Positions 51,285 to 60,576 are shown, counted from the first letter of the stretch. The stretch is DNA of 64,000 nucleotides from Qipengyuania marincola (GCF_029688625.1 NZ_JARULC010000004.1:102574-166573), one strand, 5' to 3'. Made by a program: numbers and translations. The notes: a model not told the origin generated them from the sequence alone.

Positions 51285-51929
51285 GTGAAGAAACCGATCT
51301 TAGCCCTCGCCCTGACTGCGGGAGCAACTCTTGCCGTAACCTCGATTTCTGCCCAAGAGAGCCCGCAAATCCCGGGTGCGATGGACGTGAGCCAGGTCGA
51401 AGCTGGCACTTACAAGACCGATCCGGCGCACACCTTGGTGCAATGGAGCGTCAGCCATTTCGGCTTCAACGACTATTTCGGACTGTTCGGCGATATCGAA
51501 GGCACCATGACGCTCGATCCGGCCGACATCGCCTCGACCGAGTTCGACATCACCATCCCCATAACCAGCGTGGCCGTGCCAAGCGAAGGGCTGCGCGACC
51601 ATTTGCTCCGCCCCGGCAAGGATGGGGGCGCGCCTGACTTCTTCGGCCCCGATCCCGATGCGGCGCGCTTCGTGTCGACCTCCGTGCGGCAAACGAGCGA
51701 TACGACTGCCGTAGTGACCGGTCAGCTGACGATGAATGGCAATACCGGCCCCGTGACGATGGCGGTCGAGTTCACCGGAGCGGGCCAGAACCCGATGAGC
51801 GAGGCACAGACGGTCGGCTTTCATGGCCGCGCCACTATCGACCGCACGCAATGGGGCATCGATTACGCGGCTCCGATGGTCGGCAGCGAGGTGGATCTCG
51901 ACATCAGCGCCGCCTTCGAACGACAGTAA
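51285..51929 (+). CDS. YceI family periplasmic protein
   Basis: This 214-residue protein has a signal peptide (KKPILALALTAGATLAVTSISA) and the YceI lipocalin-like domain: YKTDPAHTLVQWSVSHFGFNDYFGLF (two parts) and WGIDYAAPMVGSEVDLDISAAF. Binds isoprenoid lipids in relatives, here likely polyprenyl or quinone. The GTG at 51285 has GGAGA upstream. Its neighbours carry no clear operon partner. Confidence 0.88.
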   Translation: MKKPILALALTAGATLAVTSISAQESPQIPGAMDVSQVEAGTYKTDPAHTLVQWSVSHFGFNDYFGLFGDIEGTMTLDPADIASTEFDITIPITSVAVPSEGLRDHLLRPGKDGGAPDFFGPDPDAARFVSTSVRQTSDTTAVVTGQLTMNGNTGPVTMAVEFTGAGQNPMSEAQTVGFHGRATIDRTQWGIDYAAPMVGSEVDLDISAAFERQ

Positions 51930-51971
51930 GTCCACTCGACAAGCGCATCGCGAGCCGCCACGAGACGCGCG

Positions 51972-53120
51972 ATGCGCTTGTCCGACTGCCATAACATCGA
52001 CGATTTCCGGAAGCTGGCCAAAGCGCGGCTGCCGTGGCCGGTATTCGACTATATCGACGGCGCCGCCGATGACGAGCTGACCAAGGCGCGCAACACCAGC
52101 GCGTTCGATGAGGTCGATCTGGTGCCCGATGTCCTCGCTGGGGTAGGCAAGATCGATATGTCTTGTACGATCATGGGGCGTCGAAGCGCGCTGCCCCTGA
52201 TGCTTAGCCCGACGGCGCTCCAGCGGGCGTTTCATCGCGATGGCGAGCGGGCCGTGGCGCTGGCCGCAGAAAAATTCGGCGTGTGGTTCGGCATCTCCAG
52301 CCTCGCCACCCATTCGATCGAAGAAATCGCCGCGCTTACGAGCGGACCCAAACTGTTCCAGCTCTACGTCCACAAGGACAGGGGCCTCAACGCCAGCATG
52401 ATCGAGCGTTGCCAGCAGGCAGGCTTCGATGCGCTGGCGCTGACCGTCGACACGATCGTTTCCGGCAAGCGCGAACGGTGCTTGCGTTCCGGCTTCACCA
52501 CGCCGCCGCGCTTCACGCCGTCCGCTCTATGGAGCTATGCCACGCGGCCGCGCTGGACGCTCGACTATGTTTTCGGGCCGAAGTTCCGCCTCCCCAATCT
52601 CGACGGGTATGTGCAGGAAGGCACCGGCAAGGCGGTCAGCATCCAGGAGTATTTCAACACCATGCTCGACACAGGCATGGACTGGGATACCGCGGCGCGC
52701 ATTCGGCAGGACTGGGGCGGGACCTTCGCGCTGAAAGGCGTAATGAGCGCTGCCGACGCGCGCCGCGCGGTGGAGATCGGGGCGGATGCGATCTGGATTT
52801 CCAATCATGGCGGGCGGCAACTCGATGGCAGCCGTGCGCCCTTCGACCAGCTGCGCGAAATCGTCGAAGCAGTCGGCGGCGAGATCGAAATCGTGCTCGA
52901 TGGCGGCGTGCGGCGTGGAACGCATGCGCTCAAGAGCCTTGCCGCGGGCGCCACCTCCGCGTCGGGCGGAAGGCTCTACCTCTATGCTCTGGCCGCCGCC
53001 GGGCAGGAGGGGGTCGAGCGGGCGTTGCAAATCCTGAAGGAGGAAATCGAGCGCGGCATGCGCCTGATGGGCGTCACCTCGATCCACCAGCTGACCCCTG
53101 ACCGCTTGCGCTGGCGCTAG
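51972..53120 (+). CDS. FMN-dependent alpha-hydroxy-acid oxidase / L-lactate dehydrogenase-like
   Basis: This 382-residue TIM-barrel enzyme has the FMN signature SNHGGRQLDGS with active-site His and Arg, VFDYIDGAADDE at the N-terminus, and LALTVDTIVSGKRERC. The family oxidises L-lactate, glycolate or mandelate. Length fits LldD; the true acid is unknown. Its stop shares CTAG 53117-53120 with the convergent epoxide-hydrolase gene. Confidence 0.85.
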   Translation: MRLSDCHNIDDFRKLAKARLPWPVFDYIDGAADDELTKARNTSAFDEVDLVPDVLAGVGKIDMSCTIMGRRSALPLMLSPTALQRAFHRDGERAVALAAEKFGVWFGISSLATHSIEEIAALTSGPKLFQLYVHKDRGLNASMIERCQQAGFDALALTVDTIVSGKRERCLRSGFTTPPRFTPSALWSYATRPRWTLDYVFGPKFRLPNLDGYVQEGTGKAVSIQEYFNTMLDTGMDWDTAARIRQDWGGTFALKGVMSAADARRAVEIGADAIWISNHGGRQLDGSRAPFDQLREIVEAVGGEIEIVLDGGVRRGTHALKSLAAGATSASGGRLYLYALAAAGQEGVERALQILKEEIERGMRLMGVTSIHQLTPDRLRWR

Positions 53121-54244
53121 GGCATCGTTCCGAAACAGGCGCGCAGTTCCTCGACGAACAGGTCCGGCTGCTCCCACGCGGCGAAATGCCCGCCTTTCTC
53201 GAGCTCGTTCCAGTAGACGAGGTTGGAAAGGCTCCGCTCGACCCACTCGCGCGGCGCGGGCAGAATTTCTTTCGGGAAGGCACTGGCCCCGGCAGGTATG
53301 GCCACAGTGCCTTCGCCGAACTTGCCGAAGCTTTCCCAGTAGAGGCGCGCGGCCGAGGCGCCGGTGGCGGGCAGCCAATAGAGCATGACGTCGTCCAACA
53401 CCTGGTCCATCGACAGCGTATCCCAGGGCGATCCGCCATTGTCGGTCCAGTAGAAGACCTTTTCAAGGATCCAGGCCGCCAGACCGACCGGCGAATCCAC
53501 CAGCGAATAGCCGATGGTCTGCGGCCTCGTGCTCTGTTGCTTGGAGTATCCCGAATCCCATTGCTTGTAGAAGCCGAGCCTCTGCAGGGCGCGCTGCACT
53601 TTCGGGTCGGCGCTCTGCATGTCGTCCGGCCCGGGCCTTCCGATCGGCATGTTGAGGTGGATACCCCGGCACCCTTCCGGCGCGAGCTGGCCGATCGCGG
53701 TCGTTACTGCCGCGCCCCAGTCGCCGCCTTGTGCGACCCACTCCAAATAACCGAGCCGCCGCATCAGCTCGGTCCATGCCTTGGCAATGCGTTCGACACC
53801 CCAGCCCGTGCTTGTCGGCTTGCCCGAGAATCCATAGCCGGGCAGCGATGGCGCAACGACATGAAACGCGGGTGCATTCGTGTCCGCTGGCTCGGCCAGC
53901 GCGTCGATCACGCCGAGAAATTCGACCACCGACCCTGGCCAGCCATGCGTCATGACCAGCGGGATTGCATCGGCGCGCGAACTGCGGCGATGAAGAAAAT
54001 GGATCGCCAGGCCGTCGATCTGGGTCGTGTATTGGCCAATCGCATTGAGCCGCGCTTCGCATCGACGCCAGTCGTATTCGATGCGCCAATAAGCGATGAG
54101 CTCCTTGAGCGCCGCCAGCTTCGTGCCTTGCGACCAGTCGTCAACCGGCTCTTCCTCCGGCCAGCGCGTCCGGTCGAGCCGCGTGGCAAGATCGACCAGA
54201 TCGTCCTCGTCTATCGCGAGATGAAACTCCTGGATGGCGCTCAC
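53117..54244 (-). CDS. Epoxide hydrolase (EHN-type alpha/beta hydrolase)
   Basis: This 375-residue protein has the N-terminal epoxide hydrolase cap (EHN) and an alpha/beta hydrolase core: MTHGWPGSVVEFLGVID, VAPSLPGYGFSGKP, GGDWGAAVTTAIGQL (nucleophile Asp region) and a late EKGGHFAAWEQPDLF with the catalytic His. Opens epoxides to diols. GTG 54244 overlaps the thioesterase stop as GTGA, so the pair is coupled and may act in the same catabolic pathway. Confidence 0.9.
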   Translation of the reverse strand: MSAIQEFHLAIDEDDLVDLATRLDRTRWPEEEPVDDWSQGTKLAALKELIAYWRIEYDWRRCEARLNAIGQYTTQIDGLAIHFLHRRSSRADAIPLVMTHGWPGSVVEFLGVIDALAEPADTNAPAFHVVAPSLPGYGFSGKPTSTGWGVERIAKAWTELMRRLGYLEWVAQGGDWGAAVTTAIGQLAPEGCRGIHLNMPIGRPGPDDMQSADPKVQRALQRLGFYKQWDSGYSKQQSTRPQTIGYSLVDSPVGLAAWILEKVFYWTDNGGSPWDTLSMDQVLDDVMLYWLPATGASAARLYWESFGKFGEGTVAIPAGASAFPKEILPAPREWVERSLSNLVYWNELEKGGHFAAWEQPDLFVEELRACFGTMP

Positions 54245-54669
54245 GAATTGGCTCCGGTCGCGGCCTGCGATGCCGCCACCACACGCTGCATGTCGGCGAG
54301 CAGGATGGTGCTTGTGGCCTTGGCCAACACCGTGCCCTCCTCGTCGAGCAAATGCCCTTCGTAAAAACTGGTCCGCTTGCCGTGACGTTCTACCCAGGCC
54401 TCGGCAATGACCAGCCCCGGCCGGGTCGGCGCGAAATAGCTGACCTTCAGTTCCAGCGTCATCGGCACGATGCTGCCGCCATTCCTGGCAATGGCCGCAT
54501 GCGCCATGGCGGCATCGATCCATCCACTGATGAACCCGCCCTGCACCACGCCGCCGGAATGGCACTGCTCGGGCTTTGCCTCATATTCGAGCCGCGCCTT
54601 GCCGTCGGGATCGAGCGACACGATGCGCACCAGCCCCATGGTTTGATAAAGCGGATTTTCGCGATGCAT
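54241..54669 (-). CDS. PaaI-family acyl-CoA thioesterase
   Basis: This 142-residue hotdog-fold thioesterase has VVQGGFISGWIDAAMAHA, the catalytic loop, and TLELKVSYFAPTRPGLVIAEAW. It would hydrolyse an acyl- or aryl-CoA ester. ATG 54669 is preferred with GGGGAGG upstream. It is translationally coupled to the epoxide hydrolase, and divergent from the leuA leader. Confidence 0.85.
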   Translation of the reverse strand: MHRENPLYQTMGLVRIVSLDPDGKARLEYEAKPEQCHSGGVVQGGFISGWIDAAMAHAAIARNGGSIVPMTLELKVSYFAPTRPGLVIAEAWVERHGKRTSFYEGHLLDEEGTVLAKATSTILLADMQRVVAASQAATGANS

Positions 54670-54722
54670 CGCTGCCCCAGCCTCCCCACGCAATATAGTT
54701 TCCTGCGATGCCCGAGACTGTT

Positions 54723-54752
54723 TTGCTTTACAACCTGATCGCTTGTTAGCAT
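54723..54752 (+). promoter_or_regulatory. Candidate leuA promoter
   Basis: TTGCTT (54723-54728), 18 bases, TAGCAT (54747-54752) are the best -35/-10 candidates, putting the start only a few bases before the leader-peptide ATG at 54763. The leader would then be nearly leaderless, so its own ribosome site is weak; another promoter further up is possible. Confidence 0.4.
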
Positions 54753-54762
54753 ATCGGCTGCC

Positions 54763-54813
54763 ATGCACAAAACACTCGGCCTGACCCTGCGACTTATCCG
54801 CCCCTGGGCGTGA
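54763..54813 (+). CDS. leuL: leuA leader peptide (attenuation peptide)
   Basis: This 16-residue ORF reads MHKTLGLTLRLIRPWA: four Leu and one Ile in the middle (LGLTLRLI), the hallmark of a leucine-biosynthesis leader peptide. Its last codons overlap the left arm of a perfect 10-bp hairpin (54801-54810 with 54845-54854), so ribosome stalling on Leu codons would change the folding. It precedes leuA by 82 bases. Too short to be a protein gene otherwise. Confidence 0.8.
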   Translation: MHKTLGLTLRLIRPWA

Positions 54814-54854
54814 CTGCTGGCGTGCCAACCCGCGGCGCGCAAGGCGCCCAGGGG
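54801..54854 (+). promoter_or_regulatory. leuA leader hairpins (attenuator candidate)
   Basis: CCCCTGGGCG (54801-54810) pairs perfectly with CGCCCAGGGG (54845-54854). Inside, GCGTGC can pair with GCGCGC. A downstream segment (AGCAG near 54860) can compete with CTGCT near 54814, offering an alternative fold. No clear U-run follows, so the endpoint may be translational or Rho-assisted rather than intrinsic termination. Confidence 0.6.
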
Positions 54855-54895
54855 ACCAAGCAGCCAACCTAGTCCAACCTCAACCGAGTTTTCCC

Positions 54896-56572
54896 ATGAC
54901 AATGCTCCGTAACCCGAGCGCCAAATACGCGCCCTTCCCGCAGGTCCCCCTGTCCCATCGCCAGTGGCCGAGCCGCACGATCACTTCCCCGCCCCGCTGG
55001 CTCAGCACCGATTTGCGTGACGGCAATCAGGCGATTGTCGACCCGATGGATGCGCACAAGAAGAACCGGTTCTTCGACCTGCTGGTCGAGATTGGGGTGA
55101 AAGAAATCGAGGTCGGATTTCCCAGCGCGGGCGCGACGGAGTTCGATTTCATCTCCGGCCTCGTGCAATCGGGCCGCGTGCCCGACGACGTCATCGTACA
55201 GGTCCTCACGCAGAGCCGCGAGGACCTCATCCGCACCAGCTTCGCCAGCCTGGCCGGGGCGAAACAAGCCATCGTCCACCTCTACAACGCCGTCAGCCCG
55301 GCGTGGCGCGAAGTGGTCTTCGGCATGAGCAAGGATCAGGTGAGGGACATCGCGGTGCACGGCGCCAAGGTCATGCGTGACGAGGCTGCCAAGCAGCCCG
55401 ATACCGACTGGCACTTCCAGTATTCGCCCGAAACATTCTCCACCGCCGAACTCGATTTCAGCCTGGAGGTTTGCGAGGCTGTGATGGAGGTCCTCGCGCC
55501 CTCGCCCGAGCATCCGATCATCCTCAATCTGCCTGCCACGGTCGAGGCGGCGACCCCGAATATCTATGCCGACCAGGTCGAGTATTTCATCCGCAACTTG
55601 CCCAATCGGGAAAGCGCGGTGATCAGCCTGCATACACACAACGACCGCGGAACCGGCGTCGCCGCAGCGGAGCTGGCGCTGATGGCCGGCGCGGACCGGG
55701 TGGAAGGCTGCCTATTCGGCAATGGCGAGCGCACGGGCAATTGCTGCCTCGTGACCATGGCTCTCAACATGTACACGCAAGGCATTGATCCGAAGATCGA
55801 TTTCTCCGACATCGACCGCGTGATCGAGACCGTTGAATATTGCAACGAACTGCCGGTCCACCAGCGCCATCCCTATGGCGGGGAACTGGTCTACACCGCC
55901 TTTTCCGGCAGTCACCAAGACGCGATCAAGAAGGGGTTCGCCGCGCACGAAAGCCAGAATTCCCCGCGCTGGCGCGTACCCTATCTGCCGATCGATCCGG
56001 CCGATCTCGGCCGCAGCTATGAAGCCGTGATCCGCGTCAATTCGCAGAGCGGAAAGGGCGGTTTCGCCTGGGTGCTCGAACAGAACCAGGGGCTCAAGCT
56101 GCCCAAGAAGATGCAGGCCGATTTCAGCCCGCATGTCCAGCGCATGGCCGACGAACTGGGCCGCGAGCTCAACGCTGCCGATATCTGGCGCGCCTTTCAG
56201 CACGCCTATCACGTCCAGACGCAGGACAAGCACTTCCAGCTAGTCGATTACGAGGAACGCCGCGCGACGGATGGCACCCACTTGTTCAGTGGCACGATCG
56301 CTGTCGACGGCACCGAACGATCGGTTTCCGGGCGGGGGAACGGCCTCATCTCCAGTGTCCTCTCGACTTTGGAAGACGCTTTCGGTCTCTCGCTGGAAAT
56401 TGTCGACTATACCGAACACGCTCTGTCCACTGGCCGCGACAGCCGCGCCGCCGCCTACCTGGAATGCCGCAACGCCGACGGCCGCACCATCTGGGGCTGC
56501 GGTATCGACGAAGACGTCGCAACCGCGAGCGTCAGGGCGGTGCTGAGCGCGGCCAATTCTGCCGTAGGCTAG
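54896..56572 (+). CDS. leuA: 2-isopropylmalate synthase (long form)
   Basis: LeuA condenses acetyl-CoA and 2-ketoisovalerate, the first step of leucine synthesis. The 558-residue protein has the HMGL barrel (STDLRDGNQAIVDPMDAHKK with metal Asp, HTHNDRGTGVAAAELALMAGADRVEGCLFGNGERTGN in parts) and a C-terminal LeuA dimer domain with leucine-feedback sites. ATG 54896 or 54902. The leader peptide upstream indicates leucine-dependent regulation. Confidence 0.97.
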   Translation: MTMLRNPSAKYAPFPQVPLSHRQWPSRTITSPPRWLSTDLRDGNQAIVDPMDAHKKNRFFDLLVEIGVKEIEVGFPSAGATEFDFISGLVQSGRVPDDVIVQVLTQSREDLIRTSFASLAGAKQAIVHLYNAVSPAWREVVFGMSKDQVRDIAVHGAKVMRDEAAKQPDTDWHFQYSPETFSTAELDFSLEVCEAVMEVLAPSPEHPIILNLPATVEAATPNIYADQVEYFIRNLPNRESAVISLHTHNDRGTGVAAAELALMAGADRVEGCLFGNGERTGNCCLVTMALNMYTQGIDPKIDFSDIDRVIETVEYCNELPVHQRHPYGGELVYTAFSGSHQDAIKKGFAAHESQNSPRWRVPYLPIDPADLGRSYEAVIRVNSQSGKGGFAWVLEQNQGLKLPKKMQADFSPHVQRMADELGRELNAADIWRAFQHAYHVQTQDKHFQLVDYEERRATDGTHLFSGTIAVDGTERSVSGRGNGLISSVLSTLEDAFGLSLEIVDYTEHALSTGRDSRAAAYLECRNADGRTIWGCGIDEDVATASVRAVLSAANSAVG

Positions 56573-56639
56573 GACGTCCTCCTTTTCGATACGTGAAGCT
56601 GACAGCCGCGGGCTGCGATTGCCCGCAACGACGGCGGAG

Positions 56640-57518
56640 CTATCGCTGCCGGTCGGCAGGTGAGCCGGGTTCGCGGGAAGAATCGTCTGGCCTTTGGAGC
56701 ACCTGCATCGGTTTTCCGGCAATCTCCGCTCGCGCTTTCGCGGCAGCCCACAGCACCGGGTGCGGCGCTGTGGCGTAAGCCCTTGGAGTCGTATCCATGA
56801 AGCGGCGGAAGTCGCGAATGAAATGCGCTTGGTCGACATACTGATTGTCGAGCGTGTCGCTCCATTCCAGCGAGGGATCCAGCATGAAACGCGCCAGGCT
56901 TCGCAGGAACCGCTGGCGGCGCAACAACAACTTCGGACTAAATCCGAAAGCGGACAGGGACAGCCGTTCAAGCGCGCGTATCCCTATGCCGCTCCGCTCG
57001 GCGAAGGCGCTGACCGAAGTAATTTCGGGATCGAGCAAGGCGTCGTGCGCCTTGAGTATGTCCCCTTCCCTTCGCACCGAACGGTCGAGCATACCCAGCA
57101 AATGCGCGTCGATACGGGCCGCCACGTCGGGCAACGAACGGTCAGCCGCGTCACAACCGAGCAATGGCGCGAAGGCGGCGAAGCTGCTCTCGCGGTCGAT
57201 AACCTCCCAGCGGTCGGCAAAGTCGCTCGCGGGCAAGCGAACAAGCCTCGCCCAGCCAAGCGGCAGCAGGCTGACTGTCCAGTATCGGCCCGGGGCGAGC
57301 GAGAAATGCGTCGCGTGACTGGTCGGCCCGATCGCACAGATGGGATTGCAGGTCCGCAATGGCCCGGGGCCAGTGCAGGCGGCCATGTCGCCTCCGGCAG
57401 TCATGCGGATATTCGGCCATTCGGGATAGACCTGATCGAACACCGTCGGTGTGCCCGGATCGACAATCGTCAGGGAGTAGGTCGAAACATAGCGACGCAA
57501 GGGTTCGGCAGGCAGCAC
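56640..57518 (-). CDS. AraC-family transcriptional regulator
   Basis: This 292-residue regulator has an N-terminal effector-type domain (about 1-150) and a C-terminal AraC double HTH (SGIGIRALERLSLSAFGFSPKLLLRRQRFLRSL, shown in part; YVDQAHFIRDFRRFMDTTPRAY). GTG 57518 is the only plausible start in this frame. It is divergent from the amidohydrolase gene and may control it; the effector is unknown. Confidence 0.85.
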   Translation of the reverse strand: MLPAEPLRRYVSTYSLTIVDPGTPTVFDQVYPEWPNIRMTAGGDMAACTGPGPLRTCNPICAIGPTSHATHFSLAPGRYWTVSLLPLGWARLVRLPASDFADRWEVIDRESSFAAFAPLLGCDAADRSLPDVAARIDAHLLGMLDRSVRREGDILKAHDALLDPEITSVSAFAERSGIGIRALERLSLSAFGFSPKLLLRRQRFLRSLARFMLDPSLEWSDTLDNQYVDQAHFIRDFRRFMDTTPRAYATAPHPVLWAAAKARAEIAGKPMQVLQRPDDSSREPGSPADRQR

Positions 57519-57940
57519 GTAGCTGACCGTAACTGCGCGGTCTTGACGGGTGCCTGTATCGAGAATCGCGAACTCTCCCCCCTGTGAGAACCCACTAGCA
57601 CGGCGTCTCTACTAAGCAGGTAGGCGTATTTCCAGCAAAGGATTGCAGTGCGGGTTGAAGGCAGGCGCCTGCAACTCGAGCGCATGCCGCTCACCGCCCG
57701 AAATGTCCGCGTTTGAAGCGTGTGGCATCAGCCGAGTTTCCTACAGGCTCGCGCGATCCTAGAAAGCGGCTATGACCCTTGACCGCTCTCCATGGAGAAC
57801 CAGCACGCAATGACGGGTGGAAGAAGCCTCCCGGCTTTTCCTTGCCAGGACTGTGGTCCATGTGGTCCATGTGACTGGACTGGCACGGGGGCTATCCAAC
57901 ACAGGCCCTACGATGCCGGCACGAGTGGAGAGAGCCTGAC
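57519..57940. other. Gene-free AraC/amidohydrolase intergenic region
   Basis: This 422-base stretch separates divergent AraC and amidohydrolase genes and should carry both promoters. I see no convincing gene. A 9-bp tandem repeat TGTGGTCCA-TGTGGTCCA (57852-57869), followed by TGTGACTGG, lies about 70 bases before the amidohydrolase ATG and could be an AraC-type direct-repeat site. Confidence 0.45.
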
Positions 57941-58996
57941 ATGAGTGCGACCGAAGAGATCCTCGAACCCGATCTGCCGATCATCGACCCGCATCACCAC
58001 CTTTGGGACCTGCGCCCGCTGGTACCCGCTTTCCCGGAGCCGCGGCACGACTTCATCGAGGCGATCGCGGGCGCGGACTACTACACGTTCGACGAGCTTT
58101 ATGCCGACACCCATTCGGGCCACAACGTCGTGGGCACGGTGTTCATGGAATGTGGCGCCTTCTACGACGCGAGCCGCGACGAGGCGATGAAGCCGGTGGG
58201 CGAGGTAGAGTTCGTCAACGGCGTCGCGGCGCAAGGCGCGAGCGGTCTCTACGGCAACTACTGCCCGTGCGCGGCGATCGTGGGGCACGCGGACCTGACG
58301 CTGGGCGATGCGGTAAAACCGGTGATCGAAGCGCTGGTCGCGGCGGGCAATGGGCGCTTTCGCGGTATCCGCCACGCCGCAGCCTGGGACGCCGATCCGG
58401 AGGTGCTCGGCCCGCCGTTTCACGCGCCGGAAGGGCTTTACGGGTCCGATGCCTTCCGCGCAGGCTTCGCCGCCTATGCCGAACATGGACTGACCTTCGA
58501 TGCCTGGCTGCTGGAGCCGCAGCTGGGCGACGTGCTGAAGCTGGCCAGGGCCTTCCCCGACCAGCAGATCGTGCTCGACCACTGCGGCACGCCGCTCAAC
58601 ATCGCCTGCTATCGCGGCAAGTTGCACGAGCGCTTCGACACCTGGCGCAAGTCCATCCACGCACTGGCCGAATGCCCGAATGTCGCGGTCAAGCTGGGCG
58701 GGCTCGCGATGGCTTTCTGCGGTTTGCCCGAAGACGGCCCAGCCAAGGGTCATGGGTCGGAGCATCTGGCAGCCTTGTGGCGGCCCTATATCGAGACCTG
58801 CATAGAGGCCTTCGGACCGGATCGCGGCATGTTCGAAAGCAACTATCCCGTCGACCGCTGGGGCGCGAGCTATCCGGTGCTGTGGAACGCCTTCAAGCGG
58901 CTGGCGCAGGGCCATAGCGCGGATGAGAAGCACGCACTCTTCGCCGGCACCGCTGCACGAATCTACGGCATTGAGCACGTCCTGCACACAGCCTGA
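57941..58996 (+). CDS. Amidohydrolase-family (TIM-barrel metal hydrolase)
   Basis: This 351-residue protein begins with IIDPHHHLWDLRP, the HxH metal site of the amidohydrolase_2 (PF04909) family, then QQIVLDHCGTPL with another metal His, and ends MFESNYPVDRWGASYPVLWNAF with the catalytic Asp region. Such enzymes decarboxylate or hydrolyse lactones and ring-cleavage products. Likely a catabolic gene, with the adjacent AraC and NMO genes. Confidence 0.85.
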   Translation: MSATEEILEPDLPIIDPHHHLWDLRPLVPAFPEPRHDFIEAIAGADYYTFDELYADTHSGHNVVGTVFMECGAFYDASRDEAMKPVGEVEFVNGVAAQGASGLYGNYCPCAAIVGHADLTLGDAVKPVIEALVAAGNGRFRGIRHAAAWDADPEVLGPPFHAPEGLYGSDAFRAGFAAYAEHGLTFDAWLLEPQLGDVLKLARAFPDQQIVLDHCGTPLNIACYRGKLHERFDTWRKSIHALAECPNVAVKLGGLAMAFCGLPEDGPAKGHGSEHLAALWRPYIETCIEAFGPDRGMFESNYPVDRWGASYPVLWNAFKRLAQGHSADEKHALFAGTAARIYGIEHVLHTA

Positions 58997-59077
58997 CCCT
59001 TCCGTAACGTCAATCTCGACAAGCGTGTCTGCGCGCCATAGGTCGCAACCTGCAACTGACCCGAGAGGACCTGCCGC

Positions 59078-60046
59078 ATGCCCCTGCCCGCCCCGTTCGA
59101 CAAGCTCCGTATCCCCGTCATCGGCTCGCCGCTGTTCATCGTCTCGGGGCCGGAACTGGTCATCGCGCAATGCAAGGCGGGGATCATCGGCGCGTTCCCG
59201 GCGCTGAACGCACGGCCCCAGAGCCAGGTCGACGAATGGCTTCACCAGATCACCGAGGAACTCGCCGCGCACAATCGCGACCATCCGGATCGCCCGGCCG
59301 CGCCCTATGCGGTGAACCAGATCGTGCACAAGTCGAACGATCGGCTCGATGCCGATATGCAGACCTGCGCGAAATGGCAGGTGCCCATGGTCATCACCTC
59401 GCTCGGCGCGCGTGAGGAGGTCTTCCAGGCGGTCGACAAGTGGGGCGGCATCACGATGCACGACGTCATCAACGACCGTTTCGCGAGGAAGGCGATCGAA
59501 AAGGGCGCAAGCGGCCTCATCCCGGTCGCTGCCGGTGCGGGCGGCCATGCGGGCACGCTGAGCCCATTTGCGCTGATGCAGGAAATCCGCAGCTGGTTCG
59601 ACGGACTGGTCGCGCTGTCGGGGTCGATCGCCCACGGCCGCTCGATCCTGGCCGCGCAGGCGCTGGGTGCGGACTTCGCCTACATTGGCTCGCCCTGGAT
59701 AGCCGCCACCGAAGCCAATGCTGATGAGAACTACAAGAAGGGCATCGTCGAAGGCGATGCGAGCGGGATCGTCTACACCAATCTCTTCACCGGCGTACAC
59801 GGCAACTACCTGCGCTCGAGCATCGAAGCCTCAGGCCTCGATCCCGATAATCTCCCCGAAAGCGATCCGAGCAAGATGAACTTCGGCAGCGGGGGCAATA
59901 CCAAGGCCAAGGCGTGGAAGGACATCTGGGGCTCGGGTCAGGGCATCGGCACTGTCAAGGAGAGCGCCCCGGTGGAGGACACAGTGGCGCGTCTGGAGCG
60001 CGAATACGAAGCCGCGAAGGCTGCACTGGCAGAAGCGACCGCCTAG
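59078..60046 (+). CDS. Nitronate monooxygenase (NMO) family
   Basis: This 322-residue FMN TIM-barrel enzyme matches nitronate monooxygenases: RIPVIGSPLFIVSGPELVIAQCKAG, GLIPVAAGAGGHAGTLSPFALMQEI and FAYIGSPWIAATEA. Detoxifies nitronates, but class-II-like members act on other substrates. It lies 81 bases after the amidohydrolase. Its stop shares CTAG 60043-60046 with the convergent AHH gene. Confidence 0.88.
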   Translation: MPLPAPFDKLRIPVIGSPLFIVSGPELVIAQCKAGIIGAFPALNARPQSQVDEWLHQITEELAAHNRDHPDRPAAPYAVNQIVHKSNDRLDADMQTCAKWQVPMVITSLGAREEVFQAVDKWGGITMHDVINDRFARKAIEKGASGLIPVAAGAGGHAGTLSPFALMQEIRSWFDGLVALSGSIAHGRSILAAQALGADFAYIGSPWIAATEANADENYKKGIVEGDASGIVYTNLFTGVHGNYLRSSIEASGLDPDNLPESDPSKMNFGSGGNTKAKAWKDIWGSGQGIGTVKESAPVEDTVARLEREYEAAKAALAEATA

Positions 60047-60489
60047 GCCTCCTGCCAAAGCTGCTCTGCCAGCGCATCGAGCGAGCTGAAATCCGCTTCC
60101 GCGCGCAGCGGGTCGCGCCGATTGAGGTGGAGAGGATCACGTCGGTCGAGCAGGCGCAACCGAAGGCGGTCCTGCAGACGCGCCAATCGTCCGAGCGCTG
60201 CCGCATGGGCTGAATTGCCACGGCGCCTTCGGGACCTCGACCACACTGCCTCGATTTGTCCGACCTTTTCGATGACCATCGCATTATAGTCGCGATGCGG
60301 CCCGCGGTGCAGCGGCATTCCAAGCCTGCGCACCGCTTCCTCCCGCGCCGGGAGCAATAGGCCGTTGCGCCGGAAATCGTCAAAGCCGATCCTCTCCAGC
60401 CCAAGGTGATCGAAAAACCGATTGAAGCACGGGAGCATCAGCAATTGACACGGGAGCAGATGATGCCGCTGGAGCGCTGGATCATGCAT
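60043..60489 (-). CDS. AHH-type HNH nuclease-domain protein
   Basis: This 148-residue protein contains an AHH nuclease core: RHHLLPCQLL, then FDDFRRNGLLLPAREEAVRRLG, then MPLHRGPHRDYNAMV, giving the HH, N and H-xxx-H pattern of the AHH/HNH metal-finger family found in polymorphic toxins. It has no signal or delivery domain. ATG 60489 has AGG upstream; an ATG at 60570 would add 27 atypical residues. The upstream gene could be an immunity or partner protein (unproven). Confidence 0.75.
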   Translation of the reverse strand: MHDPALQRHHLLPCQLLMLPCFNRFFDHLGLERIGFDDFRRNGLLLPAREEAVRRLGMPLHRGPHRDYNAMVIEKVGQIEAVWSRSRRRRGNSAHAAALGRLARLQDRLRLRLLDRRDPLHLNRRDPLRAEADFSSLDALAEQLWQEA

Positions 60490-60576
60490 TGGCGAACCTG
60501 ACCGATTGACCGACCGAAACGGCAATTTCGCGCGTCTGGATATCAAATCATGTGCCCGCGCGACCGCCATCGCAAA

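Noticed and set aside
57908..59800. 630-codon open frame antisense to the amidohydrolase and NMO genes
   Set aside because: Both sense genes have clear motifs; antisense product is low-complexity.
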